Source: Pseudomonas laurylsulfatiphila (GTDB lineage: Bacteria > Pseudomonadota > Gammaproteobacteria > Pseudomonadales > Pseudomonadaceae). From it: DNA of 64,000 bases. The DNA lies in assembly GCF_002934665.1 (NCBI RefSeq), contig NZ_NIRS01000003.1, positions 558,001-622,000 on the forward strand, read 5' to 3'. This document shows positions 12,109-20,710 of this stretch, in pieces. The notes under the pieces are model-generated. The model ran no database searches. It was given only the letters and a program-made list of their open reading frames with translations, and had not been told where the DNA came from. How positions within the stretch are numbered: position 1 is the stretch's first letter; every line of letters begins with the position of its first letter. Both the position numbers and the translations under genes were made by a program.

Positions 12109-13587
12109 CTAGCGGCGTTTGCTGCCGCCCAGCAATGAGCCCATCAAGCCGCGCACCAACTGTCGGCCAAGCTGGTTCGCCGCCTGTTGCATCGCCGACT
12201 TCAGCGCCTTCCCTGCTGCCGTGCCGAGGAATTCCCCGGCCTGTTCGGTGAAACTCGGTTCCTGTTTGCCCTGCTCCGCCTCGGGCTCGGGCGCCAGGCC
12301 CTTGCGCCCCATCAGCACTTCATAGGCCGATTCGCGATCAATCGGCTTGTCATAACGCCCCTGCAACGGCGAACCGGCAATCAGCGCCGTACGCTCGGCA
12401 CCGGTCAAAGGCCCGATCCGCGATTGCGGCGGCGCGACCAGCACCCGCTGCACCATTTCCGGGGTGCCTTTTTCCTGCAGCGTGCCGACCAGCGCTTCGC
12501 CGATCCCAAGTTCGGTCAACACCGACAACGTATCGAACGCCGGATTCGGCCGGAAACCTTCGGCCACTGCGCGCAGGGACTTTTGCTCCTTGGCGGTAAA
12601 CGCACGCAGACCATGCTGGATGCGCAAGCCCAACTGAGCCAGCACATCATCCGGCAGGTCACCCGGCGACTGGGTGACGAAATACACACCCACGCCTTTT
12701 GAACGAATCAGCCTCACGACTTGTTCCAGGCGATCACGCAATGCCTGGGGCGTGCCGTTGAACAACAAGTGGGCCTCGTCGAAGAACAGCGCCAGCAAGG
12801 GTTTGTCGGCATCGCCACGCTCCGGCAGTTGCTCGAACAGCTCGGCCAGCAGCCACAGCAGGAACGTCGCGTAGACTTTCGGCGCTTCATGCACCAGACG
12901 GCTGGCATCCAGCAAATGGATACGCCCGCGGCCATCGGCAGTGGGTTGGAGGATGTCTTCGAGTTGCAGCGCCGGTTCGCCGAACAAGGCTTCGGCGCCC
13001 TGTTGCTCCAGGGTCGCCAGACGTCGCAGCAGCGCCTGGCTGGAGCCGGTGGTCATCAATGCCGCATCGTCGCCCAGCAACTCGGGGTGGTCCCGCAGGT
13101 GATTGAGCAACGCCTTCAGATCCTTGAGATCGAGCAACAACAGGCCTTCGCGGTCCGCCACCTTGAACGCCGCGTACAACGCCGACTGCTGACTGTCGGT
13201 CAGTTCCAGCAGGCTGCCCAACAGCAGCGGCCCCATTTCACTCAAGGTTGTGCGTAAAGGATGACCGGACTGACCCTGTACGTCCCACAACGTCACCGGA
13301 TAAGCCTGAGGCTTGTGGTTGAGCCACGGCATCCCGGCAATCCGCTCGGCGATCTTGCCCTGAGGGTTGCCCGCGGCACCGAGGCCGCACAGGTCTCCCT
13401 TGATGTCGGCGGCGAACACCGCCACGCCGGCATCGCTGAAAGCTTCGGCCATTCGTTGCAACGTCACGGTTTTTCCGGTGCCGGTCGCGCCCGCGATCAA
13501 ACCGTGGCGATTCGCCAGGCGCATGGCCTGGGCAATCGGCTGCCCCTTGAGGTCGGCGCCGATAACGAGTTGCAGTGAGTCAGGCAT
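12109..13587 (-). CDS. HerA-like ATPase (DUF853 / YjgR family)
   Basis: A 492-residue P-loop ATPase of the HerA/FtsK superfamily. Walker A is GATGTGKT at about 33-40, Walker B is LLALFFDEAHLLF, and the arginine-containing IRSKGVGVYFVTQSPGDLP segment is typical. The C-terminus is a low-complexity Gln/Gly tail (QQAANQLGRQLVRGLMGS). Cellular role of the family is not established. Start: an ATG at 13599 has no SD, while ATG 13587 is preceded by GGTGA and matches the family start MPDSLQLVIGAD, so I use 13587. The upstream sequence contains the chemoreceptor promoter on the other strand. Confidence 0.87.
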   Translation of the reverse strand: MPDSLQLVIGADLKGQPIAQAMRLANRHGLIAGATGTGKTVTLQRMAEAFSDAGVAVFAADIKGDLCGLGAAGNPQGKIAERIAGMPWLNHKPQAYPVTLWDVQGQSGHPLRTTLSEMGPLLLGSLLELTDSQQSALYAAFKVADREGLLLLDLKDLKALLNHLRDHPELLGDDAALMTTGSSQALLRRLATLEQQGAEALFGEPALQLEDILQPTADGRGRIHLLDASRLVHEAPKVYATFLLWLLAELFEQLPERGDADKPLLALFFDEAHLLFNGTPQALRDRLEQVVRLIRSKGVGVYFVTQSPGDLPDDVLAQLGLRIQHGLRAFTAKEQKSLRAVAEGFRPNPAFDTLSVLTELGIGEALVGTLQEKGTPEMVQRVLVAPPQSRIGPLTGAERTALIAGSPLQGRYDKPIDRESAYEVLMGRKGLAPEPEAEQGKQEPSFTEQAGEFLGTAAGKALKSAMQQAANQLGRQLVRGLMGSLLGGSKRR

Positions 13588-13602
13588 TTGGTCACCCATG
13601 AT

Positions 13603-13629
13603 TAATCTTTGGTCCTACACGGCCGATAG
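13603..13629 (+). promoter_or_regulatory. Probable sigma-28 (FliA) promoter of the chemoreceptor gene
   Basis: TAAT-N15-GCCGATAG closely matches the flagellar consensus TAAA-N15-GCCGATAA (10 of 12 positions, exact spacing). It lies about 145 bp upstream of the chemoreceptor ATG and points towards it. Chemoreceptors are classic members of the FliA regulon. Confidence 0.6.
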
Positions 13630-13775
13630 AGATAACGACAAAGCAGTCAGACACGATCTGGTAGGAAATTTCCCTAAGGAGAGTCGGAAAATTCAATTGC
13701 TTTCAACCTTGCCCGTCGTGCGTTCCTTTATAAAAGCACGCGCTGGACATTAAGACCTTAGCGGAACCCCAAGCC

Positions 13776-15665
13776 ATGAACAAAAATCTGCGTTTCAGCC
13801 ATAAAATCCTGCTTGCCGCCGCCCTCATTGTTATTGCCGCCTTCGCCTCGTTCACGCTGTACAACGACTATTTGCAGCGCAATGCCATCCGCGAGGACCT
13901 CGATAACTATCTCAACGAGATGGGTGACGTCACCGCCAACAACATCCAGACCTGGCTGGCCGGGCGTATTTTGCTGATCGAGAACCTCTCGCAAAACATC
14001 GCCATCAACCCCGAACAAGCCAATGTCGCCAGCCTGCTTGAGCAGAAAACCCTGACGTCGACTTTCATGGCGTCCTACCTGGGTGACGCCACCGGGCACT
14101 TCACCATTCGTCCGGACGCGAAGATGCCGGACGGTTTCGATCCGCGTGTTCGCCCCTGGTACAAAGGCGCCGAAAACAGCAGTACGCCGACCCTGACCGA
14201 ACCCTACATCGATGCGGCAACCGGTCAACTGATCATCTCGATGGCCACGGCTTCGAAAAAAGCCGGACAGAGCGTCGGTGTGGTGGGTGGCGACCTGAGC
14301 CTGCAAACCCTGATCGCGACCCTCAGCGCCCGCGACTTTGATGGCATGGGCTACGCGTTTCTGGTCAGCGCCGACGGCAAGATCCTGGTTCACCCGGACA
14401 AAGCGCTGGTGATGAAGTCCCTGAGCGAGGCGTATCCGAAAGATACCCCGCGCATCGGCAACGGCTTCAGCGAAGTGGACGTCGACGGCAAGACCCGCAT
14501 CGTCAGCTTTACCCCGATCAAGGGCTTGCCTTCGGTCAACTGGTACATCGGTCTGTCGGTGGACAAGGAAAAAGCCTACTCGATGCTCAGCGAGTTCCGC
14601 ACCTCGGCTGTGGTTGCAACCATCATTGCCGTGGCCATCATCATCGCCCTCCTCGGCATGTTGATTCGCATCCTGATCCAGCCGTTGCACGTCATGACCC
14701 GCGCCATGGCCGACATCGCCGACGGCGAAGGCGATCTGACCAAACGCCTGACCATCCAGAACAATGACGAATTCGGCACCCTCGGCACCGCGTTCAACCG
14801 TTTCGTCGAGCGCATTCACGGCTCGATCCGCGAAGTGTCCTCGGCCACCGGGCAAGTCAACGAAGTGGCGTTGCGCGTGGTCGCGGCTTCCAACTCGTCG
14901 ATGTTCAACTCCGACCAGCAAGCCTCGCGCACCAGCAGTGTCGCGGCCGCCATTAACCAGCTCGGCGCCGCTGCCCAGGAAATCGCCCGCAACGCCGCTC
15001 AGGCTTCGAGCCAGGCCAGCGATGCCCGCAGCCTGGCCGAAGACGGCCAGCAAGTAGTGGACCGCAGCATCGTGGCGATGAATCAACTGTCGAGCATGCT
15101 CAGCGCCTCGAGCACCAACATCGAATCGCTGAACAGTAAAACGGTGAACATCGGGCAGATTCTCGAAGTGATCACCAGCATTTCCCAGCAAACCAACTTG
15201 CTGGCACTCAATGCCGCGATTGAAGCCGCCCGTGCCGGTGAAGCCGGTCGGGGTTTTGCCGTGGTGGCGGACGAGGTGCGCAACCTGGCACACCGCACGC
15301 AGGAATCGGCGCAACAGGTGCAAACCATGATCGAGGAGCTGCAAGTCGGAGCCCGGGAATCGGTGAGCACCATGAGCGACAGTCAGCGCCACAGCCAGGA
15401 CAGTGTGGAAATCGCCAACCTCGCGGGCGAACGTCTGAACAGCGTGACCTTGCGTATCGGGGAAATCGACGGCATGAACCAGTCGGTGGCCACCGCGACC
15501 GAAGAACAGACCGCCGTGGTGGAGTCGATCAACGTCGACATCACCGAGATCAACACGCTGAACCAGGAAGGCGTGGAAAACCTGCAATCGACCTTGCGCG
15601 CGTGCTCGGACCTTGAGCAGCAGGCGGCGCGGTTGAAGCAGTTGGTGGGCAGTTTCAGGATCTAA
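13776..15665 (+). CDS. Methyl-accepting chemotaxis protein, PctA-like amino-acid receptor (dCache_1)
   Basis: A 629-residue transmembrane chemoreceptor. Helix 1 is at about 9-30, a periplasmic dCache domain spans about 31-278, helix 2 is at about 279-303, followed by HAMP and the signalling domain with its hairpin tip ([20 protein letters not shown]). Length and numbering coincide with P. aeruginosa PctA as I recall it: the amino-acid-binding positions Arg126, Trp128, Tyr129, Tyr144, Asp146 and Asp173 are present, but the first, Tyr121, is Phe here ([10 protein letters not shown]). It should sense L-amino acids or related amines and signal through CheA/CheW. The C-terminus has no CheR-tethering pentapeptide. 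Confidence 0.92.
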   Translation: MNKNLRFSHKILLAAALIVIAAFASFTLYNDYLQRNAIREDLDNYLNEMGDVTANNIQTWLAGRILLIENLSQNIAINPEQANVASLLEQKTLTSTFMASYLGDATGHFTIRPDAKMPDGFDPRVRPWYKGAENSSTPTLTEPYIDAATGQLIISMATASKKAGQSVGVVGGDLSLQTLIATLSARDFDGMGYAFLVSADGKILVHPDKALVMKSLSEAYPKDTPRIGNGFSEVDVDGKTRIVSFTPIKGLPSVNWYIGLSVDKEKAYSMLSEFRTSAVVATIIAVAIIIALLGMLIRILIQPLHVMTRAMADIADGEGDLTKRLTIQNNDEFGTLGTAFNRFVERIHGSIREVSSATGQVNEVALRVVAASNSSMFNSDQQASRTSSVAAAINQLGAAAQEIARNAAQASSQASDARSLAEDGQQVVDRSIVAMNQLSSMLSASSTNIESLNSKTVNIGQILEVITSISQQTNLLALNAAIEAARAGEAGRGFAVVADEVRNLAHRTQESAQQVQTMIEELQVGARESVSTMSDSQRHSQDSVEIANLAGERLNSVTLRIGEIDGMNQSVATATEEQTAVVESINVDITEINTLNQEGVENLQSTLRACSDLEQQAARLKQLVGSFRI

Positions 15666-15682
15666 CGCCTGATCTGGCCTCA

Positions 15683-15742
15683 TCGCCGGCAAGCCGGCTC
15701 CTACAGGTATTTTGACGCCTGTAGGAGCGGGCTTGCCCGCGA
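15683..15742. repeat. REP doublet (family A, diverged arm)
   Basis: TCGCCGGCAAGCCGGCTCCT.. faces CTGTAGGAGCGGGCTTGCCC.. across 12 bp, just after the chemoreceptor stop. The arms match with a few differences, so the pair is older or recombined. Confidence 0.75.
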
Positions 15743-15859
15743 AGGCGGCCTGTCAAACACTACAAAACCCGCTGACATCCCTCCCGCACAACCCCAACCG
15801 AACATCTATCCTTCATAAAGGTCAACCAAGGGAGTACCGGGACCGGAGGATCGTTCATC

Positions 15860-16972
15860 GTGCATATCGCTGACATCACCATGTTCTACGCCCCTGCCAG
15901 CGGTGGCGTGCGCACTTATCTGGATGCAAAGCACCGTCGCCTGGGTATCAAGCCGGGCATTCGCCACAGTTTGCTGATCCCCGGATCATCCTTGAGCGAG
16001 CAGGATGGCATCTTCACCGTTCCGGCCCCTGCCCTGCCCTTCGGCAAAGGCTATCGCTTCCCGTTGCGTCTCGCGCCCTGGCGCAATGTCCTGCAGGTTT
16101 TGCAACCTGATCTGATCGAGGTCGGCGACCCCTACCTCACTGCATGGGCAGCGCTGGATGCACGGCGGCAACTCGATGTACCGGTCATAGGCTTCTACCA
16201 CTCGGACCTGCCGCTGCTGGTCAGCAACCGCATGGGCAACTGGGTGACCAACAACGTCGAGGCCTATGTCAGCAAGCTCTACGGCAACTTCGACCGGGTC
16301 CTGGCGCCCAGCCGGGTCATGGCCGACAAACTCACCGGGCTTGGGGTCAGGAATGTGTTTGTGCAACCGCTGGGCGTCGACCTGCAAACTTTCAATCCCG
16401 ATGCCAGGGACCCCGAGCTGCGGGCCGAGTTGGGCCTGGACGACAACACCCGGCTGCTGATCTTCGCCGGGCGCGGTTCCAAGGAAAAAAACCTGCCAGT
16501 GCTGCTCGACTGCATGAAACGCCTGGGCCGACGCTATCACCTGCTGCTGGTTGGCTCATCGATGCCGACGGCCGTGCCGTCCAATGTGACGGTGATCGAC
16601 GAGTTCTGCCCGGCGCCGCAAGTGGCCCGCCTGATGGCCAGCGCCGACGCATTGCTGCACGCCGGCGATCAGGAAACCTTCGGCCTGGTGATACTCGAAG
16701 CCATGGCCAGCGGTATTCCGGTGGTGGCCGTGGCGGCCGGGGCTTTCGAGGAAATCGTCACCGAGGACTGCGGCCGGCTCTGCGCGCCGAACGATCCAGC
16801 CGCGATGGCCACCGCTGTTCGAGAACTGTTCAGCTCGGACAGCGTAGCGCTGGGCCGCCAAGCGCGGCTACATGTCGAACGACATTACGCCTGGGACACG
16901 GTGGTCACCAGTTTGCTGTGCCACTACCACGCCGTGCTCGGCAGCCAATGGCCGCTGACAGCCAATGGTTGA
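15860..16972 (+). CDS. Family 4 glycosyltransferase
   Basis: A 370-residue retaining GT-B enzyme. The N-terminal half starts HIADITMFYAPASGGVRTYL (acceptor-side Gly loop) and the C-terminal half has FAGRGSKEKNLPVLL and the nucleotide-sugar motif Glu272-TFGLVIL-Glu280 followed by EAMASGIPVVA. It is close to mannosyltransferase-like proteins; donor and acceptor are not determinable. The start is GTG at 15860, preceded by GGAGGA at ideal spacing. First gene of a three-gene operon with a deacetylase and a flippase-like protein, which suggests assembly of a glycolipid or surface glycan. Confidence 0.88.
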   Translation: MHIADITMFYAPASGGVRTYLDAKHRRLGIKPGIRHSLLIPGSSLSEQDGIFTVPAPALPFGKGYRFPLRLAPWRNVLQVLQPDLIEVGDPYLTAWAALDARRQLDVPVIGFYHSDLPLLVSNRMGNWVTNNVEAYVSKLYGNFDRVLAPSRVMADKLTGLGVRNVFVQPLGVDLQTFNPDARDPELRAELGLDDNTRLLIFAGRGSKEKNLPVLLDCMKRLGRRYHLLLVGSSMPTAVPSNVTVIDEFCPAPQVARLMASADALLHAGDQETFGLVILEAMASGIPVVAVAAGAFEEIVTEDCGRLCAPNDPAAMATAVRELFSSDSVALGRQARLHVERHYAWDTVVTSLLCHYHAVLGSQWPLTANG

Positions 16973-16976
16973 GTCC

Positions 16977-17741
16977 ATGAACAGGCCCGCTTTACTGCTG
17001 GTACTGCACGACGTGGCACCACCCACCTGGGCCGATTACCAACCGTTCGTCAAAGCCGTCGACGCCTTAGGGGACGTGCCGATCACCTGGCTGGTGGTTC
17101 CGGATTACCACAAACACAACAACCTGGACGCCCATCCGTCGTTTTGCCGCCAGCTCAGTGCCAGGGTCGCCCGGGGCGACGAACTGGCACTGCATGGCTA
17201 TTTCCATAGCGACGAAGGACCGATGACTCTCAATCCCCGCGACTGGTTCCTGCGTCGGGTCTACACCCACGAAGGCGAGTTTTATCGTTTGTCACAAGAA
17301 GACGCCCTCGCCCGCCTGCGTTCGGGCATCGAGATGTTCCACCGGCATGACTGGCCGCTGGAAGGGTTCGTCGCCCCGGCCTGGTTGATGAGCCAGGGCA
17401 CTCGCCAGGCATTGCGCCAACTGCCGTTGAGTTACACCAGCGACTCGCAACATTTATACCGTCTACCGGATTTCACCGCGATCGAGGCGCCGGGGCTGGT
17501 CTGGAGTGCGCGCAGTGCCTGGCGCCGGGGTGTATCGAAGCTCGTCAACGACCGCCGTGAACAACGCTGGGAGCACGCCCCGGTGATTCGCCTGGGCTTG
17601 CACCCGGTGGACATGCGCCACGAGTTCTCGCATCAATACTGGCTGCGAACCCTTGAGCGCCTGCTCGATAAAGGACGCGTTCCGATGACCAAGTCCCAGT
17701 GGCTGGCACTGCAAAACAACCGAATGGGCTGTGCCGCATGA
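16977..17741 (+). CDS. DUF2334 polysaccharide-deacetylase-like protein
   Basis: A 254-residue protein of the NodB-like superfamily. LLVLHDVAPPTWADY contains the metal-binding His-Asp pair, ELALHGYFH the second His motif, and GFVAPAWLMS the conserved Pro/Ala/Trp loop. It should remove an acetyl group from a sugar, in keeping with its neighbours. Two in-frame ATGs exist (16965 and 16977). I prefer 16977, which has TGAG upstream and lies just after the glycosyltransferase stop, whereas 16965 would overlap it. The 3' end overlaps the next start (ATGA). Confidence 0.82.
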   Translation: MNRPALLLVLHDVAPPTWADYQPFVKAVDALGDVPITWLVVPDYHKHNNLDAHPSFCRQLSARVARGDELALHGYFHSDEGPMTLNPRDWFLRRVYTHEGEFYRLSQEDALARLRSGIEMFHRHDWPLEGFVAPAWLMSQGTRQALRQLPLSYTSDSQHLYRLPDFTAIEAPGLVWSARSAWRRGVSKLVNDRREQRWEHAPVIRLGLHPVDMRHEFSHQYWLRTLERLLDKGRVPMTKSQWLALQNNRMGCAA

Positions 17742-18733
17742 GTCGCGCCCTGCTATTGCTCGTCGGCCTGCTCGCGGCGGTGCTGATTCCACTGCTGTTG
17801 GGCGGCAGCGAAATCGGCTCCCGGCTGAGCGCTTTTCCGCTGCCGTGGCTGTTGATCATGTTCGGCATGATCCTGCTGTGCTGGGGCGTGAACACCCTGC
17901 GTTTGCGCCTGTTGCTGGGGGATCAATGCCACAAGGTCGGCCGGCTCAGGAGCCTTGGCGTGGTGATGGCCGCCGAATTTGCCTACTGTGCCACGCCCGG
18001 CGGCAGCGGCGGGCCGCTGACGATCATGGCGCTGCTGGCGCGTCACGGCGTGCGTCCGGCCAGGGGCAGTGCCGTATTTGCCATGGACCAACTGAGCGAC
18101 TTGCTGTTTTTCCTCTGCGCCCTGAGCGGGATTCTTGTTTACGCCCTGTTCCAGCACCTCAGCCAGCGCATGGAATGGATGCTGATGGTCAGCGCTGTCT
18201 CGCTGTTCGGTGGCTTGATCACTTGCGCCATGGTCGCCCGCTATCACCGCTCGTTGATTCGCCTGAGCGGTCGATGGCTCGCCCGGGCCAATGTCAAAGC
18301 GGCCACGCGAATGCGCTGGGCGCGCAAGCTCCTGCAGTTTCTGGCGGCGTTTACCGACACGCTGGAATTGCCCGTGCAGACCTTGATCAAGGTATTCGTC
18401 CTGACCTGTGTGCATTGGCTCCTGCGCTACAGCGTGCTCTATCTGGCGTTGCGCGGGCTCGGCGCGGATTTGCAGTGGGCCTGGAGTTTTCTGATCCAGA
18501 TGCTGGCGCTCAGCGCCGGGCAATTCAGCCTTCTGCCGGGCGGCGCCGGGGCGGCGGAGCTGACGTCGGCGGCGCTATTGGCACCCATGGTCGGGAAATC
18601 CACGGCCGCCGCGGCGATTCTGATTTGGCGGGCGGTGACGTACTACTTCTACTTGCTGGTCGGGGGGCCGGTGTTTTTGCTGATGCTGGGGCGGCCGCTG
18701 TTGATGAAATTGATGAAAATCAGGCAGGCCTGA
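17738..18733 (+). CDS. Lysylphosphatidylglycerol-synthase-type flippase-like membrane protein (UPF0104)
   Basis: A 331-residue polytopic inner-membrane protein with about eight hydrophobic helices, starting MSRALLLLVGLLAAVLIPLLL. The family motif is seen in FAYCATPGGSGGPLTIMALL and in FSLLPGGAGAAELTSAALL (paired PGGxG loops). It corresponds to the membrane domain of MprF/AglD without a catalytic tail; such proteins are suspected lipid or glycolipid translocases. Start ATG 17738 overlaps the previous stop (ATGA). Its own stop lies inside a terminator-like REP of family B. Confidence 0.85.
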   Translation: MSRALLLLVGLLAAVLIPLLLGGSEIGSRLSAFPLPWLLIMFGMILLCWGVNTLRLRLLLGDQCHKVGRLRSLGVVMAAEFAYCATPGGSGGPLTIMALLARHGVRPARGSAVFAMDQLSDLLFFLCALSGILVYALFQHLSQRMEWMLMVSAVSLFGGLITCAMVARYHRSLIRLSGRWLARANVKAATRMRWARKLLQFLAAFTDTLELPVQTLIKVFVLTCVHWLLRYSVLYLALRGLGADLQWAWSFLIQMLALSAGQFSLLPGGAGAAELTSAALLAPMVGKSTAAAAILIWRAVTYYFYLLVGGPVFLLMLGRPLLMKLMKIRQA

Positions 18734-18785
18734 AAAGATCGCAGCCTGCGGCAGCTCCTACAGGGTACGCAGGCTGCGATCTTTT
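18733..18785. terminator. REP family B hairpin acting as a bidirectional terminator
   Basis: 18-bp arms AAAAGATCGCAGCCTGCG / CGCAGGCTGCGATCTTTT surround a 17-bp loop, with a T run on each strand. It fits exactly between the stop codons of two convergent genes (18731-18733 and 18786-18788). The same sequence recurs in the 37-bp inverted repeat at 61501. Confidence 0.8.
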
Positions 18786-18962
18786 TTAATCCTTCCCGGT
18801 TTCATCGTCAGACTCCTGCTGCAATTGCTCCCACAACTCAGCCGCCCCCGGAAATGCCGTACCGTCTTCAGGCCCCATGTCATCCGGGTCGTAGCGGCTC
18901 AGGCAACCCTCGCCGAGCGTGGCGGGAGCCTTGGATGTGGCTTTGTCCAGTGGATCGGCCAT
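18786..18962 (-). CDS. Small acidic conserved-looking hypothetical protein
   Basis: A 58-residue very acidic protein (MADPLDKATSKAPATLGEG... ending QQESDDETGKD) with no membrane segment. I do not recognise a family with a known role. The coding call rests on a good SD (GAGGA, 7 nt before the second of two in-frame ATGs), the absence of overlap with other genes and exact termination at the REP hairpin. It precedes no obvious partner; purU lies upstream on the same strand 86 bp away, so it may be a downstream member of the purU transcript. Confidence 0.65.
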   Translation of the reverse strand: MADPLDKATSKAPATLGEGCLSRYDPDDMGPEDGTAFPGAAELWEQLQQESDDETGKD

Positions 18963-19048
18963 GGTCATGTCCTCGGTGCAGAAACGGCGAAGGGCCTGGA
19001 GCGATTGAACGCCCAGGCCCTTCGGATTTCAACCGTGTCGTGCGTCTG

Positions 19049-19897
19049 TCAGAAGACGACGGTTTTATTGCCGTGCACCAGTACCCGGTCTTCCAGGTGA
19101 TAACGCAGGCCACGGGCCAGCACCATCTTCTCGACATCGCGGCCGAAACGCACCATGTCTTCGATGCTGTCGCTGTGGCTGACACGCACCACGTCCTGCT
19201 CGATGATCGGGCCGGCATCCAGCTCTTCGGTCACATAGTGGCAAGTCGCGCCGATCAGTTTCACACCGCGCAGGGAGGCTTGGTGGTAAGGCTTGGCACC
19301 GACGAACGACGGCAGGAAGCTGTGGTGAATGTTGATCACCTTGTGCGCATATTCGCTGCACAACTCGGGCGGCAGGATCTGCATGTAGCGGGCCAGCACC
19401 ACCACTTCGGCATCGTGCTGTTTGACCAGGCGCGATACCTCGGCGAAAGCCGGCTGCTTGTCCTGCGGATTGACCGGGACGTGGTAATACGGAATGCCGT
19501 GCCACTCCACCATGCTGCGCAAGTCATCATGGTTGGAAATCACGCAGGAGATTTCGCAGTCCAGTTCATCGCTGTGCCAGCGATGCAGCAAGTCGGCCAG
19601 ACAGTGCGACTCGCGGCTGGCCATCAGCACGACACGCTTCTTTTGTTCGGTATCGGTGATGCGCCAGTCCATCGAGAACTCTTCGGCGATCGGGGCAAAG
19701 GCTTCGCGCAACGCTTCGATACCAAATGGCAGGGAGTCGGCACGGATTTCGTGACGCATGAAGAACCAGCCACTGAGATTGTCCGAGTGATGGCTCGCTT
19801 CAGTGATCCAACCGTTGTGTGATGCCAGAAAGTTACTGACTTTGGCTACGATGCCAACACGGTCCGGGCAAGAAATCACCAGACGAAAAGTGCGCAT
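19049..19897 (-). CDS. purU: Formyltetrahydrofolate deformylase
   Basis: A 282-residue enzyme that hydrolyses 10-formyl-THF to formate and THF, balancing the one-carbon pool. Residues 1-80 are an ACT domain (TFRLVISCPDRVGIVAKVS). The catalytic part has MASRESHCLADLL, the formyltransferase core INIHHSFLPSFVGAKPYHQA (Asn and His) and TEELDAGPIIEQD (catalytic Asp). Start: the frame continues 52 codons upstream, but MRTFRLVISCPD at 19897 is the family start. Length is standard. Confidence 0.96.
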   Translation of the reverse strand: MRTFRLVISCPDRVGIVAKVSNFLASHNGWITEASHHSDNLSGWFFMRHEIRADSLPFGIEALREAFAPIAEEFSMDWRITDTEQKKRVVLMASRESHCLADLLHRWHSDELDCEISCVISNHDDLRSMVEWHGIPYYHVPVNPQDKQPAFAEVSRLVKQHDAEVVVLARYMQILPPELCSEYAHKVINIHHSFLPSFVGAKPYHQASLRGVKLIGATCHYVTEELDAGPIIEQDVVRVSHSDSIEDMVRFGRDVEKMVLARGLRYHLEDRVLVHGNKTVVF

Positions 19898-20157
19898 GAG
19901 GGGGAAACTCCAGAACTTCGCAAAGGCCGCCATTCTAGCGATTGCGCAGCAAAACTGCAGTATTGTTGACGATTCACCCTGCCGGAAGGTCGGTACGGCT
20001 GGACGGACAACACCCGTGCCGGTTCGTCCGGATGCTCTAGCGGTGCCGGGCAATTGTTAAATTATGTATATCTGACGGACCTGAATCACATTAATAACGG
20101 CATTACCAATGTGCGCCCAAGACACGGCAACTAAATTAAATAAAGTTGGCTTAAATG

Positions 20158-20186
20158 TTTACTTGATGAAACACCGTGACTATTAT
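20158..20186 (+). promoter_or_regulatory. Probable sigma-70 promoter of mvaT
   Basis: TTTACT-N17-TATTAT lies 48 bp before the ATG, in an AT-rich stretch (about 20050-20185) that contrasts with the GC-rich surroundings. The AT-rich run is the type of DNA MvaT itself binds, so autoregulation is plausible. Confidence 0.5.
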
Positions 20187-20233
20187 TGCCGCACTGTCAC
20201 CTGCCATCCAGCGTACAACATAAGGTAGTTCCC

Positions 20234-20611
20234 ATGTCCTTGATCAACGAATATCGCGCCACCGAAGAAGCTATCAAAGAGCTGCAAGCCCGTTTGAAGA
20301 ACCTGTCCCAAGACGACAAACTGCAAACCGAGCTGGAATTCGAAGGCAAACTGCGCACCTTGATGGGTGAATACTCCAAGTCCCTGCGTGACATCATCGC
20401 GCTGTTGGATCCAGAGTCGAAAACCAAGGCACCACGCGGCGGTGCAGTGAAAACTACCGGCACCAAGCGTGCTCGCAAAGTTAAACAATACAAAAACCCG
20501 CACAACGGCGAAGTCATTGAAACCAAAGGTGGCAACCACAAGACTCTGAAAGAGTGGAAAGCCAAGTGGGGCGGTGACGTGGTAGAAGGCTGGGCTACCC
20601 TGCTGGGCTAA
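20234..20611 (+). CDS. mvaT: H-NS-family xenogeneic silencer MvaT
   Basis: A 125-residue nucleoid protein. The N-terminal coiled-coil (SLINEYRATEEAIKELQARL) oligomerises; the C-terminal DNA-binding domain ends KGGNHKTLKEWKAKWG. The AT-pincer residues known from P. aeruginosa MvaT (Arg80, Gly99, Asn100) correspond to Arg81, Gly100 and Asn101 here. It binds AT-rich DNA and silences horizontally acquired genes, which could include the AT-rich promoter of the giant-protein gene at 41 kb. ATG 20234 follows TAAGGTAG. A strong terminator follows. Confidence 0.95.
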   Translation: MSLINEYRATEEAIKELQARLKNLSQDDKLQTELEFEGKLRTLMGEYSKSLRDIIALLDPESKTKAPRGGAVKTTGTKRARKVKQYKNPHNGEVIETKGGNHKTLKEWKAKWGGDVVEGWATLLG

Positions 20612-20643
20612 GCCTCAGAGCTTGTCGCAGATGGATCCGTGAC

Positions 20644-20679
20644 AAAAAATAACGCCAGCAAATGCTGGCGTTATTTTTT
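20644..20679. terminator. Terminator between mvaT and sbcB
   Basis: AAAAAATAACGCCAGCA / TGCTGGCGTTATTTTTT is a 17-bp perfect stem with T runs in both directions, serving two convergent genes. Confidence 0.92.
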
Positions 20680-20710
20680 GCGGGGTATTTAAGCCCTGGC
20701 ATGTTCGATT

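Noticed and set aside
13758..15692. 644-codon minus-strand frame opposite the chemoreceptor
   Set aside because: Shadow frame: no start signal, His/Arg/Gly-rich composition typical of antisense reading, while the + frame is a full chemoreceptor.
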